This document shows, in pieces, positions 15,711 to 23,882 of a DNA stretch of 64,000 bases; position 1 is the first letter of the stretch, and every line of letters begins with the position of its first letter. Made by a program: the position numbers and the translations under genes. Below the pieces are notes generated by a model. The model had not been told where the DNA came from. It made no database searches and worked only from the letters and a program-made list of their open reading frames with translations. The stretch comes from Aedoeadaptatus nemausensis. Lineage in GTDB: Bacteria; Bacillota; Clostridia; Tissierellales; Peptoniphilaceae. The DNA lies in contig NZ_CAIJCS010000016.1 of assembly GCF_903819165.1 (NCBI RefSeq), forward strand, positions 62,001 to 126,000, written 5' to 3'.

Positions 15711-16817
15711 ATGATTTACCTCGACCACGCGGCGACCTGTCCCTTGCGTAAAGAAGCATTGGAAGCCATGTTGCCTTATTTCAACGAAACCTACGGCAAT
15801 CCCTCCAGCCAACACGGAGCGGGACGGGCGGCGAAAAATGCATTGGAAACCGCAAGGCTCGAGGTGGCCACTCTTTTCGGCGTTACAATGAAAGAAGTGT
15901 ACTTCACCTCTTCCGGAACGGAAGCGGACAATATGGCCATTTTAAGTAGCTATAAGAATCGCAAGATCTCCCCGGGCCATATGGTTACCACCGCCATAGA
16001 ACACGAGGCGGTCCTCGAAATGGCAAAATATCTGGAGAGCCTGGGCGTGGAAGTGACTTATCTGAAGCCCGATAAAAACGGTGTGGTCTCGGAAAAACAA
16101 GTTTTAGACGCCATAAGAGAGGATACCTTCCTCGTGAGCATCATGGCGGTAAACAATGAGGTGGGCTCCATTCAGCCCATAGAAGCCGTTCGAGAGGGCT
16201 TAAAAGGTCGGGTGCCTCTTCATGTAGACGGGGTTCAGGCGGCGGGCCATTTGCCCGTAAAAGATTACTCCGGAGATTTTATCGCCATAAGCGGCCATAA
16301 ATTTTACGGTCCCAAGGGCGTGGGAATTTTAATTGCGAAAAAAGAACTCCATCCCTTTACCCTCGGCGGCGGCCAGGAGCGAGGCATGCGAAGCGGCACA
16401 GAAAATATTCCCTCCATCATCGGCATGGTAGAAGCTTTAAAACTGGCGGAAAAAGAACGGGAAACCACATCAAAACATATCGCCGCGTTGTCCGAAGCTT
16501 GCAGAAAAGGGTTGGACGCCATGGAGGGCGTTCACCTTACGGTGGAAGGAGCGGATCCGAGAATTGTTCACGCCATGGTCGATGGAATGGAGCGGGATGT
16601 GTTATTATTTCAATTAGACAGAAAAAACATCGCCGCAAGCGGAGGGAGCGCCTGTCAGGCCGGCGCCTCCACGGCGAGCCATGTACTTTCAGCCATGGGA
16701 ATCGACGAAAAGGGAAGAGCGCCCCTTCGAATTTCCTTCGGACCGGAAAATACCATGGAGGATGTGGAAATATTCCTCGAAGCATTAAGAGATATTTTAG
16801 AAAGGAAGAGACAGTGA
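15711..16817 (+). CDS. Cysteine desulfurase (NifS/IscS family, YrvO-like)
   Basis: The 368-aa PLP enzyme shows the N-terminal IYLDHAATCPL, the HVDGVQAAGH cofactor block, SGHKFYGPKG with the PLP lysine, and the catalytic-loop Cys in GGSACQAGA. It mobilises sulfur from cysteine as a persulfide. The gene overlaps mnmA by 4 bp (GTGA), like the dedicated YrvO-MnmA pair of Bacillus. Its main role is therefore probably tRNA 2-thiouridine formation. AGGAG precedes ATG 15711. Confidence 0.92.
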   Translation: MIYLDHAATCPLRKEALEAMLPYFNETYGNPSSQHGAGRAAKNALETARLEVATLFGVTMKEVYFTSSGTEADNMAILSSYKNRKISPGHMVTTAIEHEAVLEMAKYLESLGVEVTYLKPDKNGVVSEKQVLDAIREDTFLVSIMAVNNEVGSIQPIEAVREGLKGRVPLHVDGVQAAGHLPVKDYSGDFIAISGHKFYGPKGVGILIAKKELHPFTLGGGQERGMRSGTENIPSIIGMVEALKLAEKERETTSKHIAALSEACRKGLDAMEGVHLTVEGADPRIVHAMVDGMERDVLLFQLDRKNIAASGGSACQAGASTASHVLSAMGIDEKGRAPLRISFGPENTMEDVEIFLEALRDILERKRQ

Positions 16818-17887
16818 GTCGCGTATTGGTAGCCATGAGCGGCGGGGTGGACAGTTCCGTCGCCGCCTATTTATTAAAAAAGCAGGGACACGAATGTATC
16901 GGCGTCACCATGAAACTATACGAAAACGAAACGGTGCAAAATACGGGGCATACCTGCTGTTCCTTAGACGATATCGACGACGCCCGCATGGTGGCGGCGA
17001 AACTGGATATGGACTATTTCGTCTATGATTTTTCCGAGCGTTTTCAGGAAGAGGTTATCGAAAAATTTATCGATTACTACGAAAAGGGTTGGACCCCCAA
17101 TCCCTGCATCGACTGTAATCGCTTTTTAAAATTCAACGATCTCTACAAACGAGCGAAAGATTTGGACTGCGATTATATTGCTACGGGCCACTATGCCCGC
17201 ATCGAATACGATGAAGGGGAAGATCGCTATACCCTTTTAAAGGGTCCGGACGGAAAAAAAGATCAATCTTACGTGCTCTACAGTTTGACACAGGATCAAC
17301 TGGCCCACACCCTCTTTCCCCTGGGAGACTTGGAGAAAGAAGAGGTGCGCCGCATCGCCGAAGAAGCGGGCCTCATTAACGCCAAGAAGCACGATTCCCA
17401 AGATATTTGCTTCGTGCCCGACGGAGACTACAAGGGATTTTTGGAGCGTTTCCAAGATAAGACCTATCCTGAAGGCGATATCGTCGACGGATCGGGGAAA
17501 GTCCTCGGCCGTCACGACGGCGCCGTAGGCTATACCATCGGCCAGAGAAAGGGACTCGGCGTGGCGGCGGGCCACCCGGTCTATGTTCTCGAAAAAGATA
17601 TGGAAAAAAATCAGGTTATCGTCGGAGCGAAAGAAGGACTGGAGAAAAACAGTTTGGAAGCCATAGACTTTAACTGGGTCAGCGTGGCGCGAAGAGAAGA
17701 GACGGAAGTTACGGCGAGAACCCGCTATCACGGAAAAGAAACCCCCGCCACCCTTACGGATCACGGCGACGGCAAGGTCACCGTCGATTTTCACGTGCCC
17801 CACGGCGCCATTTCCGCCGGACAGGCTGTCGTCTGTTACGACGGTGATAAAGTCATCGGCGGCGGCACTATTACCTCGTCTCGTTAA
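16814..17887 (+). CDS. mnmA: tRNA-uridine 2-sulfurtransferase
   Basis: The 357-aa protein carries the PP-loop VAMSGGVDSSVAA at the N-terminus, the catalytic Cys in NPCIDCN and the second Cys in SQDICFV, then the DGKKDQSYVLYSL block and C-terminal beta domain. MnmA thiolates U34 of tRNA-Lys, -Glu and -Gln. The start is GTG 16814, overlapping the desulfurase stop by 4 bp. A MaoC gene follows 10 bp downstream with its own AAAGGAGG. Confidence 0.95.
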   Translation: MSRVLVAMSGGVDSSVAAYLLKKQGHECIGVTMKLYENETVQNTGHTCCSLDDIDDARMVAAKLDMDYFVYDFSERFQEEVIEKFIDYYEKGWTPNPCIDCNRFLKFNDLYKRAKDLDCDYIATGHYARIEYDEGEDRYTLLKGPDGKKDQSYVLYSLTQDQLAHTLFPLGDLEKEEVRRIAEEAGLINAKKHDSQDICFVPDGDYKGFLERFQDKTYPEGDIVDGSGKVLGRHDGAVGYTIGQRKGLGVAAGHPVYVLEKDMEKNQVIVGAKEGLEKNSLEAIDFNWVSVARREETEVTARTRYHGKETPATLTDHGDGKVTVDFHVPHGAISAGQAVVCYDGDKVIGGGTITSSR

Positions 17888-17897
17888 AGGAGGAAGC

Positions 17898-18362
17898 ATG
17901 TATTTAGATGATTATGTAGAGGGCCTTACCTTTCAATTGAGCCCCATTTCATTCACGGAGCAGGAGATCATTACCTTCGCAAAAGTACACGACCCTCGAC
18001 CCATCCACGTAGATCCGGAGATGGCGGCGGACAGTCGTTTCGGCGGCATTATCGCATCGGGCTTCCATACCTTTTACGCCTGCTGGGGCAAATGGGTGCA
18101 TACCAAGCTCGACGAAGGAGGCGTAGTGGCCGGCATCGGCATGGATCATCTCCGTTGGGTAAAGCCCGTCTATCCCCACGTCATGCTCTACACGACCCTG
18201 GTCGTAGATAAAATTGAGATTAAAAGCGGGGGAGATTACGGCGTAGTTCACCTGGATGTCTTTATTCGCGACGAAAGCGGCGATCTTTTAATGGAACACG
18301 ACGCCATCGTCTTAGTAGCTAAAGAAGGCGTGGAAGCAAAAAGAAAAAATAAACAATATTAA
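17898..18362 (+). CDS. MaoC-like hotdog dehydratase
   Basis: A 154-aa MaoC/R-hydratase domain protein. The hydratase motif appears as FAKVHDPRPIHVDPEMAADS followed by IIASGFHT, with the conserved Asp and His. Such enzymes hydrate or dehydrate (R)-3-hydroxyacyl-CoA or related CoA esters. Start ATG 17898 follows AAAGGAGG. It sits at the end of the mnmA unit without an obvious pathway link. A second MaoC gene occurs at 58339. Confidence 0.85.
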   Translation: MYLDDYVEGLTFQLSPISFTEQEIITFAKVHDPRPIHVDPEMAADSRFGGIIASGFHTFYACWGKWVHTKLDEGGVVAGIGMDHLRWVKPVYPHVMLYTTLVVDKIEIKSGGDYGVVHLDVFIRDESGDLLMEHDAIVLVAKEGVEAKRKNKQY

Positions 18363-18555
18363 ATTCAATATATAAAAACCATATGGTTGCTAAACAAATA
18401 ACTTTCTATCTTTTTTTGGCATTTTGTATTTAAAATGTAAATTTTGTGAAATAAAGGCTTAATTTTCGTTGATTCCGTTGTATTTTCTAAATTTATAGAG
18501 TTCTTCTTCAGTATTCTGTATAATTAATCATGTATTATTTAGAAGGAGAGAATCA

Positions 18556-19884
18556 ACGAAAAATAAAAAGATCAAAGAGATGATCGTAGTAGGTTTTGCG
18601 TTGTTCGCTATTTTCTTCGGCGCAGGTAACCTTATTTTCCCGCCATATCTTGGATTCCACGCAGGAACTCAATGGAAAGCCGTAACGGCAGGTTTCCTTC
18701 TCACGGACCCTGTTATTCCAATTATTACTTTACTTGTCACCATCTTTGCAGGAGGTAAGGCCGTCCACTTGGGCCGCCGCGTAAACTATCCCTTCGCACT
18801 TATTTTAGCGGCTACGGCCATGATCAGTGTCGGCCCCGTATTCGCTATTCCGAGAACCGCAGCTACTACTTACGAAGTAGCGTTCTTACCTTTCTTCCCG
18901 AACCTTCCCATTTGGATCGTATCGGCGGTATTCTTCTCTATTTCCCTCGCCCTCTGTATTAAAGAAACGGGGGTAGTGGATATTATCGGCCAATACATTA
19001 CGCCTGTCTTACTGCTATTCTTAGGCATCATCATCATTAAGGCAGCAGTAGCTCCCGTAGGTGTGCCTCTCGACGTAGCTCCCGGCGGACATTTTACACT
19101 GGGCGTCAAGGAAGGCTATCAAACCATGGATGCCATGGTATCCCTTCTCTGTACCGCCATCGTCACCGGCGACTTACTCCGTAAAGGTTACGGAGACGCA
19201 CCGGAAAAAGTAAAGAAACAGATGATTATCGCCGTTTCGGTGATCGCCCTCGTGCTCATTATTTTTATCTACGGCGGCCTCGCCTATGTCGGAGCACAAG
19301 CCGGTCCTCACTTCCCGGAAGATGCTACCCGCGTCGAGATCTTAGTCGGCGTCGTAGGTCTCTTGCTCGGCAAATGGGGTAAAGTAGCCCTTGGTATTGC
19401 GGTTAGTCTCGCCTGCCTAACCACATCCGTAGGTTTAACCTCCGCAGCAGGTAACTTCTTCAACTCCGTTTCCAATGGCAAGTGGAAATATGAAATCATC
19501 GTCTGCGTGAGTATCGCCGTAAGTTTTACACTGTCCCTCGTCGGCGTCGAAGGCATTATCAGCTTGGCAGGCCCCGTACTGGACATCGCTTATCCGGCCC
19601 TTATCGCCATGTCCCTCATTATGATGTTCGATCGTAAACTTAAATACGACGGCACCATTATCGGTATGGCGGTGGGTACCCTCGTAGCGGCGACGATCTC
19701 TACCATTTACACCAATACCGGTTCCTTCGAAGGAATTGCGAACCTGATCGATAAAATGCCCTTAGCCGAGTTCGGCTTCAGCTGGCTCGTACCCGGTATC
19801 GTCTGTGCGATTATCGGTACTGTGTTCGGTAAAATGGGCTACGGAAAAGTTCGCGACGATCACGATATTCAACCTGCACTTTAA
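18556..19884 (+). CDS. brnQ: Branched-chain amino acid:cation symporter (BrnQ), first copy
   Basis: The product is a 12-helix LIVCS permease importing Leu, Ile and Val, with FFGAGNLIFPPYLG near the N-terminus. The start is the notable point. AGAAGGAG at 18541-18548 has no ATG, GTG or TTG at the right distance. ACG at 18556 sits 7 nt after it and yields 442 residues that align from the first codons with the second BrnQ (441 aa, a Lys/Asn-rich head in both). The first canonical start, ATG 18580, lacks a ribosome site and would remove eight residues. ACG initiation, or a base change from ATG, is inferred. Confidence 0.9.
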   Translation, partial: TKNKKIKEMIVVGFALFAIFFGAGNLIFPPYLGFHAGTQWKAVTAGFLLTDPVIPIITLLVTIFAGGKAVHLGRRVNYPFALILAATAMISVGPVFAIPRTAATTYEVAFLPFFPNLPIWIVSAVFFSISLALCIKETGVVDIIGQYITPVLLLFLGIIIIKAAVAPVGVPLDVAPGGHFTLGVKEGYQTMDAMVSLLCTAIVTGDLLRKGYGDAPEKVKKQMIIAVSVIALVLIIFIYGGLAYVGAQAGPHFPEDATRVEILVGVVGLLLGKWGKVALGIAVSLACLTTSVGLTSAAGNFFNSVSNGKWKYEIIVCVSIAVSFTLSLVGVEGIISLAGPVLDIAYPALIAMSLIMMFDRKLKYDGTIIGMAVGTLVAATISTIYTNTGSFEGIANLIDKMPLAEFGFSWLVPGIVCAIIGTVFGKMGYGKVRDDHDIQPAL

Positions 19885-19892
19885 TAAAACTA

Positions 19893-19918
19893 AGCATTTC
19901 TTCGGAAATGCTTTTTTT
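19893..19918 (+). terminator. Intrinsic terminator after first brnQ
   Basis: AGCATTTC/GAAATGCT stem with a TTCG loop followed by a run of seven T. Confidence 0.88.
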
Positions 19919-20189
19919 ATTGCTCATCTTTTATTTTGAACTTTTCGGATTAGAAAATGTTATAAAGAAGGGCATATATTTTAAAATTTCGATTTTCATC
20001 GTTATTTTTCGAACTTAAAATGTAAATTATGCAGTTTTCGAAATATTAAAACCAAATTAATTTTGTATACACAATAAAATATAGATTCTTTTCTCATGTT
20101 GAAATATTTGGTTCAATTATGGGAACATTTTGTGTATAATGTTGTGCAAGGGCAATATATACATTAAAATTTTCAAAGGAGTTGATTTT
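19919..20189 (+). promoter_or_regulatory. Leader and promoter region of the second brnQ
   Basis: This AT-rich region has no gene. A TATAAT box at about 20136-20141, with a weak TTCAAT 17 bp upstream, could be the promoter. The 17-mer beginning TTAAAATGTAAATT at 20015-20031 recurs with one difference at 18430-18446 upstream of the first brnQ, so it is a candidate shared operator. Confidence 0.45.
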
Positions 20190-21515
20190 ATGAATAAGAA
20201 AACACAAGATATTTTCGTCAGTGGTCTTGCGCTATTTGCAATTTTCTTCGGCGCAGGCAACTTAATCTTCCCGCCCTATCTTGGCGTCGGAGCCGGAGAC
20301 GGTTGGTTTGCCGTTATGCTGGGCTTTTTGCTCGCCGATCCTGTCATCCCCATTGTCACGGTCTTTATTACGGCATTTGCAGGTGGTCGCGCCGTCGACT
20401 TAGGTAAACGGGTGAGCCCCGGTTTTTCGAAGCTCTTATCCCTCATTGCCATTATCTGTATCGGACCGGCCTTCGCTATCCCCAGAACTGCCGCTACGAC
20501 CCACGAAGTCGGCGTTCAACCTTTCTTGCCCAACGCTCCCATATTCGTAACATCGTTAATCTTCTTTGCTATAGCATTTGCCCTCTCTTATAAAGAAAGC
20601 GGCGTCGTCGATATTATCGGGAAATACATAACCCCGGCATTGTTAATCTTCTTAGCACTTATTATTGTGAAGGCAATTATTGCACCTGTGGGCGAAATCG
20701 TACCCGTTCCCCACGAAGGCGGCTTCTTCGTAAAAGGTTTTTATGAAGGGTATCAAACGCTGGATGCTTTGGCTGCTCCTCTATTTACGGGAATTGTGGT
20801 GGCGGACCTGGTTCGCAAGGGCTACGGCGATGTCAGCGATAAAGAACGGAAATCCTTTATTATTAAAGTGGGCATCGTCTGCTTCGTTGCTCTCGCTATC
20901 GTCTACGGCGGCCTCACCTATTTAGGTGCACAAGGTAGTACGCTTTATACACAAGATAACTCCCGTGTAGAAATCCTCGTCGGTCTCGTCGGCATGCTGT
21001 TCGGTAATTTCGGTAAGTTTGCCCTTGCCGTCGCCGTTACCTTGGCATGTATGACAACAGCCGTCGGCTTGATTTCCGCAGCCGGCAACTTCTTCGGCGA
21101 TATTTCCGGCGGTAAAATCAAATACGAACACACCGTCATCGTCGTAACCTTGATCAGCTTTGCACTTTCCCTATTCGGCGTCGACGCCATTATCGCATTG
21201 GCAGGCCCGGTATTAACCATCGTCTACCCGGTTATTATCGCCCTTGTATTCTACATGATGTTTGAAAAACACATTCAATACGACATGGCCTTTATTCTCA
21301 TGGTAGCCGGCGTATTAGTCGTCGCCATTATCGAAACTATCGGCGGCATGGTGGGATTGGACAGTATGGTTGAAACCATCCAAAACTTACCCTTAGGTCA
21401 ATTCGGCTTTACCTGGTTCGTCCCCTCCCTTATCTGCTTTGCAGTGGGCTGGGTCCTCGGCAAAATGGGAATCGGAAAAACTCGGAATCAACACCAAGAA
21501 ACCGGCATTTTCTAG
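20190..21515 (+). CDS. brnQ: Branched-chain amino acid:cation symporter (BrnQ), second copy
   Basis: A 441-aa LIVCS-family permease with about twelve transmembrane helices. It is clearly paralogous to the gene 0.3 kb upstream, sharing LALFAIFFGAGNLIFPPYLG-type N-termini and the PAFAIPRTAATTHEV block. Start ATG 20190 is fixed by AAAGGAG 8 nt upstream. The two copies have separate promoters and terminators, so they can be regulated independently. Import of branched-chain amino acids would feed fermentation or protein synthesis. Confidence 0.94.
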   Translation: MNKKTQDIFVSGLALFAIFFGAGNLIFPPYLGVGAGDGWFAVMLGFLLADPVIPIVTVFITAFAGGRAVDLGKRVSPGFSKLLSLIAIICIGPAFAIPRTAATTHEVGVQPFLPNAPIFVTSLIFFAIAFALSYKESGVVDIIGKYITPALLIFLALIIVKAIIAPVGEIVPVPHEGGFFVKGFYEGYQTLDALAAPLFTGIVVADLVRKGYGDVSDKERKSFIIKVGIVCFVALAIVYGGLTYLGAQGSTLYTQDNSRVEILVGLVGMLFGNFGKFALAVAVTLACMTTAVGLISAAGNFFGDISGGKIKYEHTVIVVTLISFALSLFGVDAIIALAGPVLTIVYPVIIALVFYMMFEKHIQYDMAFILMVAGVLVVAIIETIGGMVGLDSMVETIQNLPLGQFGFTWFVPSLICFAVGWVLGKMGIGKTRNQHQETGIF

Positions 21516-21528
21516 TAAAAACTACTTT

Positions 21529-21552
21529 AACCCGCTTCGGCGGGTTTTTTAT
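21529..21552 (+). terminator. Intrinsic terminator after second brnQ
   Basis: AACCCGC/GCGGGTT stem with a TTCG loop and T-run. Confidence 0.88.
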
Positions 21553-21731
21553 TGGAGAGAAAGATGGAAAAGAGATATGGTAAAATGATAGAGACATAAA
21601 TTTTAGGAAGTTCTTAAGATTTTACTTGCCATGGACCGCAGAATTTCCATGATGGAAAGAGAAATATAGACTATAATATAAAAACAATGACGCTATTCTA
21701 ATAATGTAATAAAGCACATAAGGAGGAGATG

Positions 21732-23156
21732 ATGAAAAAGAGCTGCGAACCTAGAAAGGCGACCCTTGCGGAATCGCTGATCGTCTTTCTGGGTCTTGTA
21801 CTTATAATGTGTGTGAGCATTTTGATCTTTAAGATCGATCCGCACATTCCCATGTTTATCGGCGTAATTTTTGCGGCTTTAATGGCCATGTTTATCGGCT
21901 ACAGTTGGGACGATATTGAAAAGGCCATGGTAAAGGGAATTTCACAGGCTCTGCCGTCGGTGATGATCCTCATTACTATCGGGATTTTAGTGGGCATTTG
22001 GATCGCCACAGGGGTGGTGCCTTCCATGATCTACTACGGACTGAATATTTTGAAGCCCTCTATTTTTCTCGTAGCCTCCTGCCTTATTTGCTCCATTACG
22101 TCCCTGGCGACGGGTAGCAGCTGGGGAACGGCGGCTACTATGGGCATCGCCCTTATGGGAATTGCCCAAGGCTTGAACATTCCCGCCCCCGTAACTGCAG
22201 GGGCCATACTATCCGGCGCCTATTTCGGCGACAAGATGAGTCCTCTCTCCGATACGACGAACCTGGCGCCTGCCATGGCGGGAACCGATGTCTTTACGCA
22301 CGTAAAGGCTATGGTGAAGCCTACTTTGATTACTTACATCATCACCTTAATTATTTTCGCCTTCTTGACCCGTCATTACAGTTCGCAAATCGGCATGGCC
22401 GACGTGTCGGGCATTGAAGAGTTGCAATCGGGCTTGAAAGAAGCCTTCGTGATCAGCCCTATACTGCTCCTTCCGCCTATTGTGGTTATCGTCACCATCG
22501 CCTTTAAAATGCCGGCCCTCCCCGGGATCGTACTGGGCATCGCCGTGGCCACACTGATAGGGCCCATTGTTCAACCTACTGTAGGCTTTAAGGAGATCTT
22601 AGGCAGCGGCATGGACGGCTACGTATCCGCCACGGGTATGGAGGGTTTGGATAAACTCTTAACCGCCGGCGGACTCATGAACATGATGCAATCCGTCTCC
22701 CTTACTCTTATCGCCATGATGTTCGGCGGTATCGCCGAGCGCACGGGCCAGATGGAAGTCATCGTCCATTCGGTGGTAAAGGGTATTCGCTCCGTTACGG
22801 GCCTCGTTGCGGCCACGCTGGCGACCTGCTTACTCTCCAATATGACCATGCCGGAGCAATATATATCCCTCGTGGTGCCGGGCCGCATGTTTGCGCCGGA
22901 ATATAAGAGGCGAGGGCTCCACCCGAAGATGCTCTCTTCCACTCTCGAATCTTCGGGGACGGTGACCAGTGCCCTGGTGCCCTGGAATACCTGCGGCGTG
23001 TACATGAAGAGCGTTTTACACGTATCTCCCATGGCCTATGCCCCCTTCGCCATCTTTAATTATTTAATGCCCCTCGTGGTCATTATTATGACGGCTACGG
23101 GACAAAATATTTTCTATGCGAAAGACGACCCCTCCACCATTATCGAGGTGGAATAA
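21732..23156 (+). CDS. NhaC-family Na+/H+ antiporter
   Basis: The 474-aa membrane protein has about twelve helices and the family blocks SLATGSSWGTAATMGIAL and FGDKMSPLSDTTNLAP near the middle, plus a conserved C-terminal NTCGVYM segment. NhaC-type proteins exchange Na+ for protons, and some members exchange malate/lactate or amino acids. Two adjacent ATGs (21729, 21732) follow AGGAGG; the second has the better spacing. The stop is immediately followed by the start of the lysozyme-like gene. Confidence 0.9.
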   Translation: MKKSCEPRKATLAESLIVFLGLVLIMCVSILIFKIDPHIPMFIGVIFAALMAMFIGYSWDDIEKAMVKGISQALPSVMILITIGILVGIWIATGVVPSMIYYGLNILKPSIFLVASCLICSITSLATGSSWGTAATMGIALMGIAQGLNIPAPVTAGAILSGAYFGDKMSPLSDTTNLAPAMAGTDVFTHVKAMVKPTLITYIITLIIFAFLTRHYSSQIGMADVSGIEELQSGLKEAFVISPILLLPPIVVIVTIAFKMPALPGIVLGIAVATLIGPIVQPTVGFKEILGSGMDGYVSATGMEGLDKLLTAGGLMNMMQSVSLTLIAMMFGGIAERTGQMEVIVHSVVKGIRSVTGLVAATLATCLLSNMTMPEQYISLVVPGRMFAPEYKRRGLHPKMLSSTLESSGTVTSALVPWNTCGVYMKSVLHVSPMAYAPFAIFNYLMPLVVIIMTATGQNIFYAKDDPSTIIEVE

Positions 23157-23729
23157 ATGAACGGGAAGAGGAGAAAAAACACTCCTTCCAAGCGAAAGGG
23201 CTCCTTGATCTTTCTGGCTCTTTTCGTCGTCGCCGTGTTCTGGCTCTTTCGGCCCCGTTACAATCCTGATCCCGAAATGATCCACTCTCGGGAAGATTTC
23301 TTCGAAACCTACGGGCCCCTGGCTCAGGAGGTGGGGAAGCGCTACAATTTAATTCCATCGGTGATCCTGGCTCAGGCGGCGGTGGAATCGAACTTCGGCG
23401 AGAGTCAACTTTCGAAAGAATACAATAATTATTTCGGCATTAAGGGAAAGGGAGAAAATGCCGTCTTCCTCCCCACGACGGAATTTATCGCCGATCGGGA
23501 AGAAAATATAAGCGACGGCTTCAGAACTTACGATTCGCCGAGAGAGAGTTTTTACGATTACGGAAAGCTTATCGGAAAGGCTCCTCGCTACGAAAACGTG
23601 CGGGAGGCGAAGACGCGAGAAGCCTATGCCGAGGCCCTTCACCCGGCGGGTTACAGTACCAATCCTCGCTACGGGGAAATACTTCTTAAAACCATCGAGC
23701 GCTACCACTTGGAGCGCTTCGACGAATAA
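23157..23729 (+). CDS. Membrane-anchored glucosaminidase (LytG/FlgJ-type)
   Basis: A 190-aa protein with a basic N-terminus and one hydrophobic anchor (SLIFLALFVVAVFWLF) at residues 15-30. The glucosaminidase domain follows, showing LIPSVILAQAAVESNFGESQLS with the catalytic Glu, then YFGIKGKG and FRTYDSPRESFYDY. It should cleave the glycan backbone of peptidoglycan outside the membrane. ATG 23157 abuts the NhaC stop. A terminator begins at its own stop codon. Confidence 0.88.
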   Translation: MNGKRRKNTPSKRKGSLIFLALFVVAVFWLFRPRYNPDPEMIHSREDFFETYGPLAQEVGKRYNLIPSVILAQAAVESNFGESQLSKEYNNYFGIKGKGENAVFLPTTEFIADREENISDGFRTYDSPRESFYDYGKLIGKAPRYENVREAKTREAYAEALHPAGYSTNPRYGEILLKTIERYHLERFDE

Positions 23730-23757
23730 AAAGGTGGCTCGAGCCGCCTTTTTTTAA
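23728..23757 (+). terminator. Intrinsic terminator of the nhaC unit
   Basis: AAGGTGGCTC/GAGCCGCCTT stem (one T-G pair) with a T-run, beginning at the stop codon. Confidence 0.85.
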
Positions 23758-23825
23758 TTGAAAAATAGCTCGCCATGGCGTAACATAGGAGAGGACACTA
23801 TATGTAGATGTAAAAACAAAATTAA

Positions 23826-23853
23826 CCACAAGATGTTGATATCCTGTGGATAA
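23826..23853 (+). promoter_or_regulatory. Inverted repeat plus DnaA box upstream of nrdJ
   Basis: CCACAAGAT (23826-23834) and ATCCTGTGG (23841-23849) form an 8-of-9 inverted repeat with a 6-bp spacer. The overlapping TGTGGATAA (23845-23853) is a perfect DnaA box on the minus strand. NrdR or DnaA control of the reductase is possible; this is inference. The site lies 30-57 bp upstream of the start codon. Confidence 0.5.
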
Positions 23854-23882
23854 GTTATAGGAAAATGGAGTAAGGAGACAGT

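Noticed and set aside
18420-20180. CodY boxes upstream of the brnQ genes
   Set aside because: Only partial matches to the consensus were found, in AT-rich sequence where such matches are expected by chance.
23745-23882. Cobalamin riboswitch upstream of nrdJ
   Set aside because: The gap between terminator and start is about 125 bp and lacks the B12-box; it is too short for a full element.
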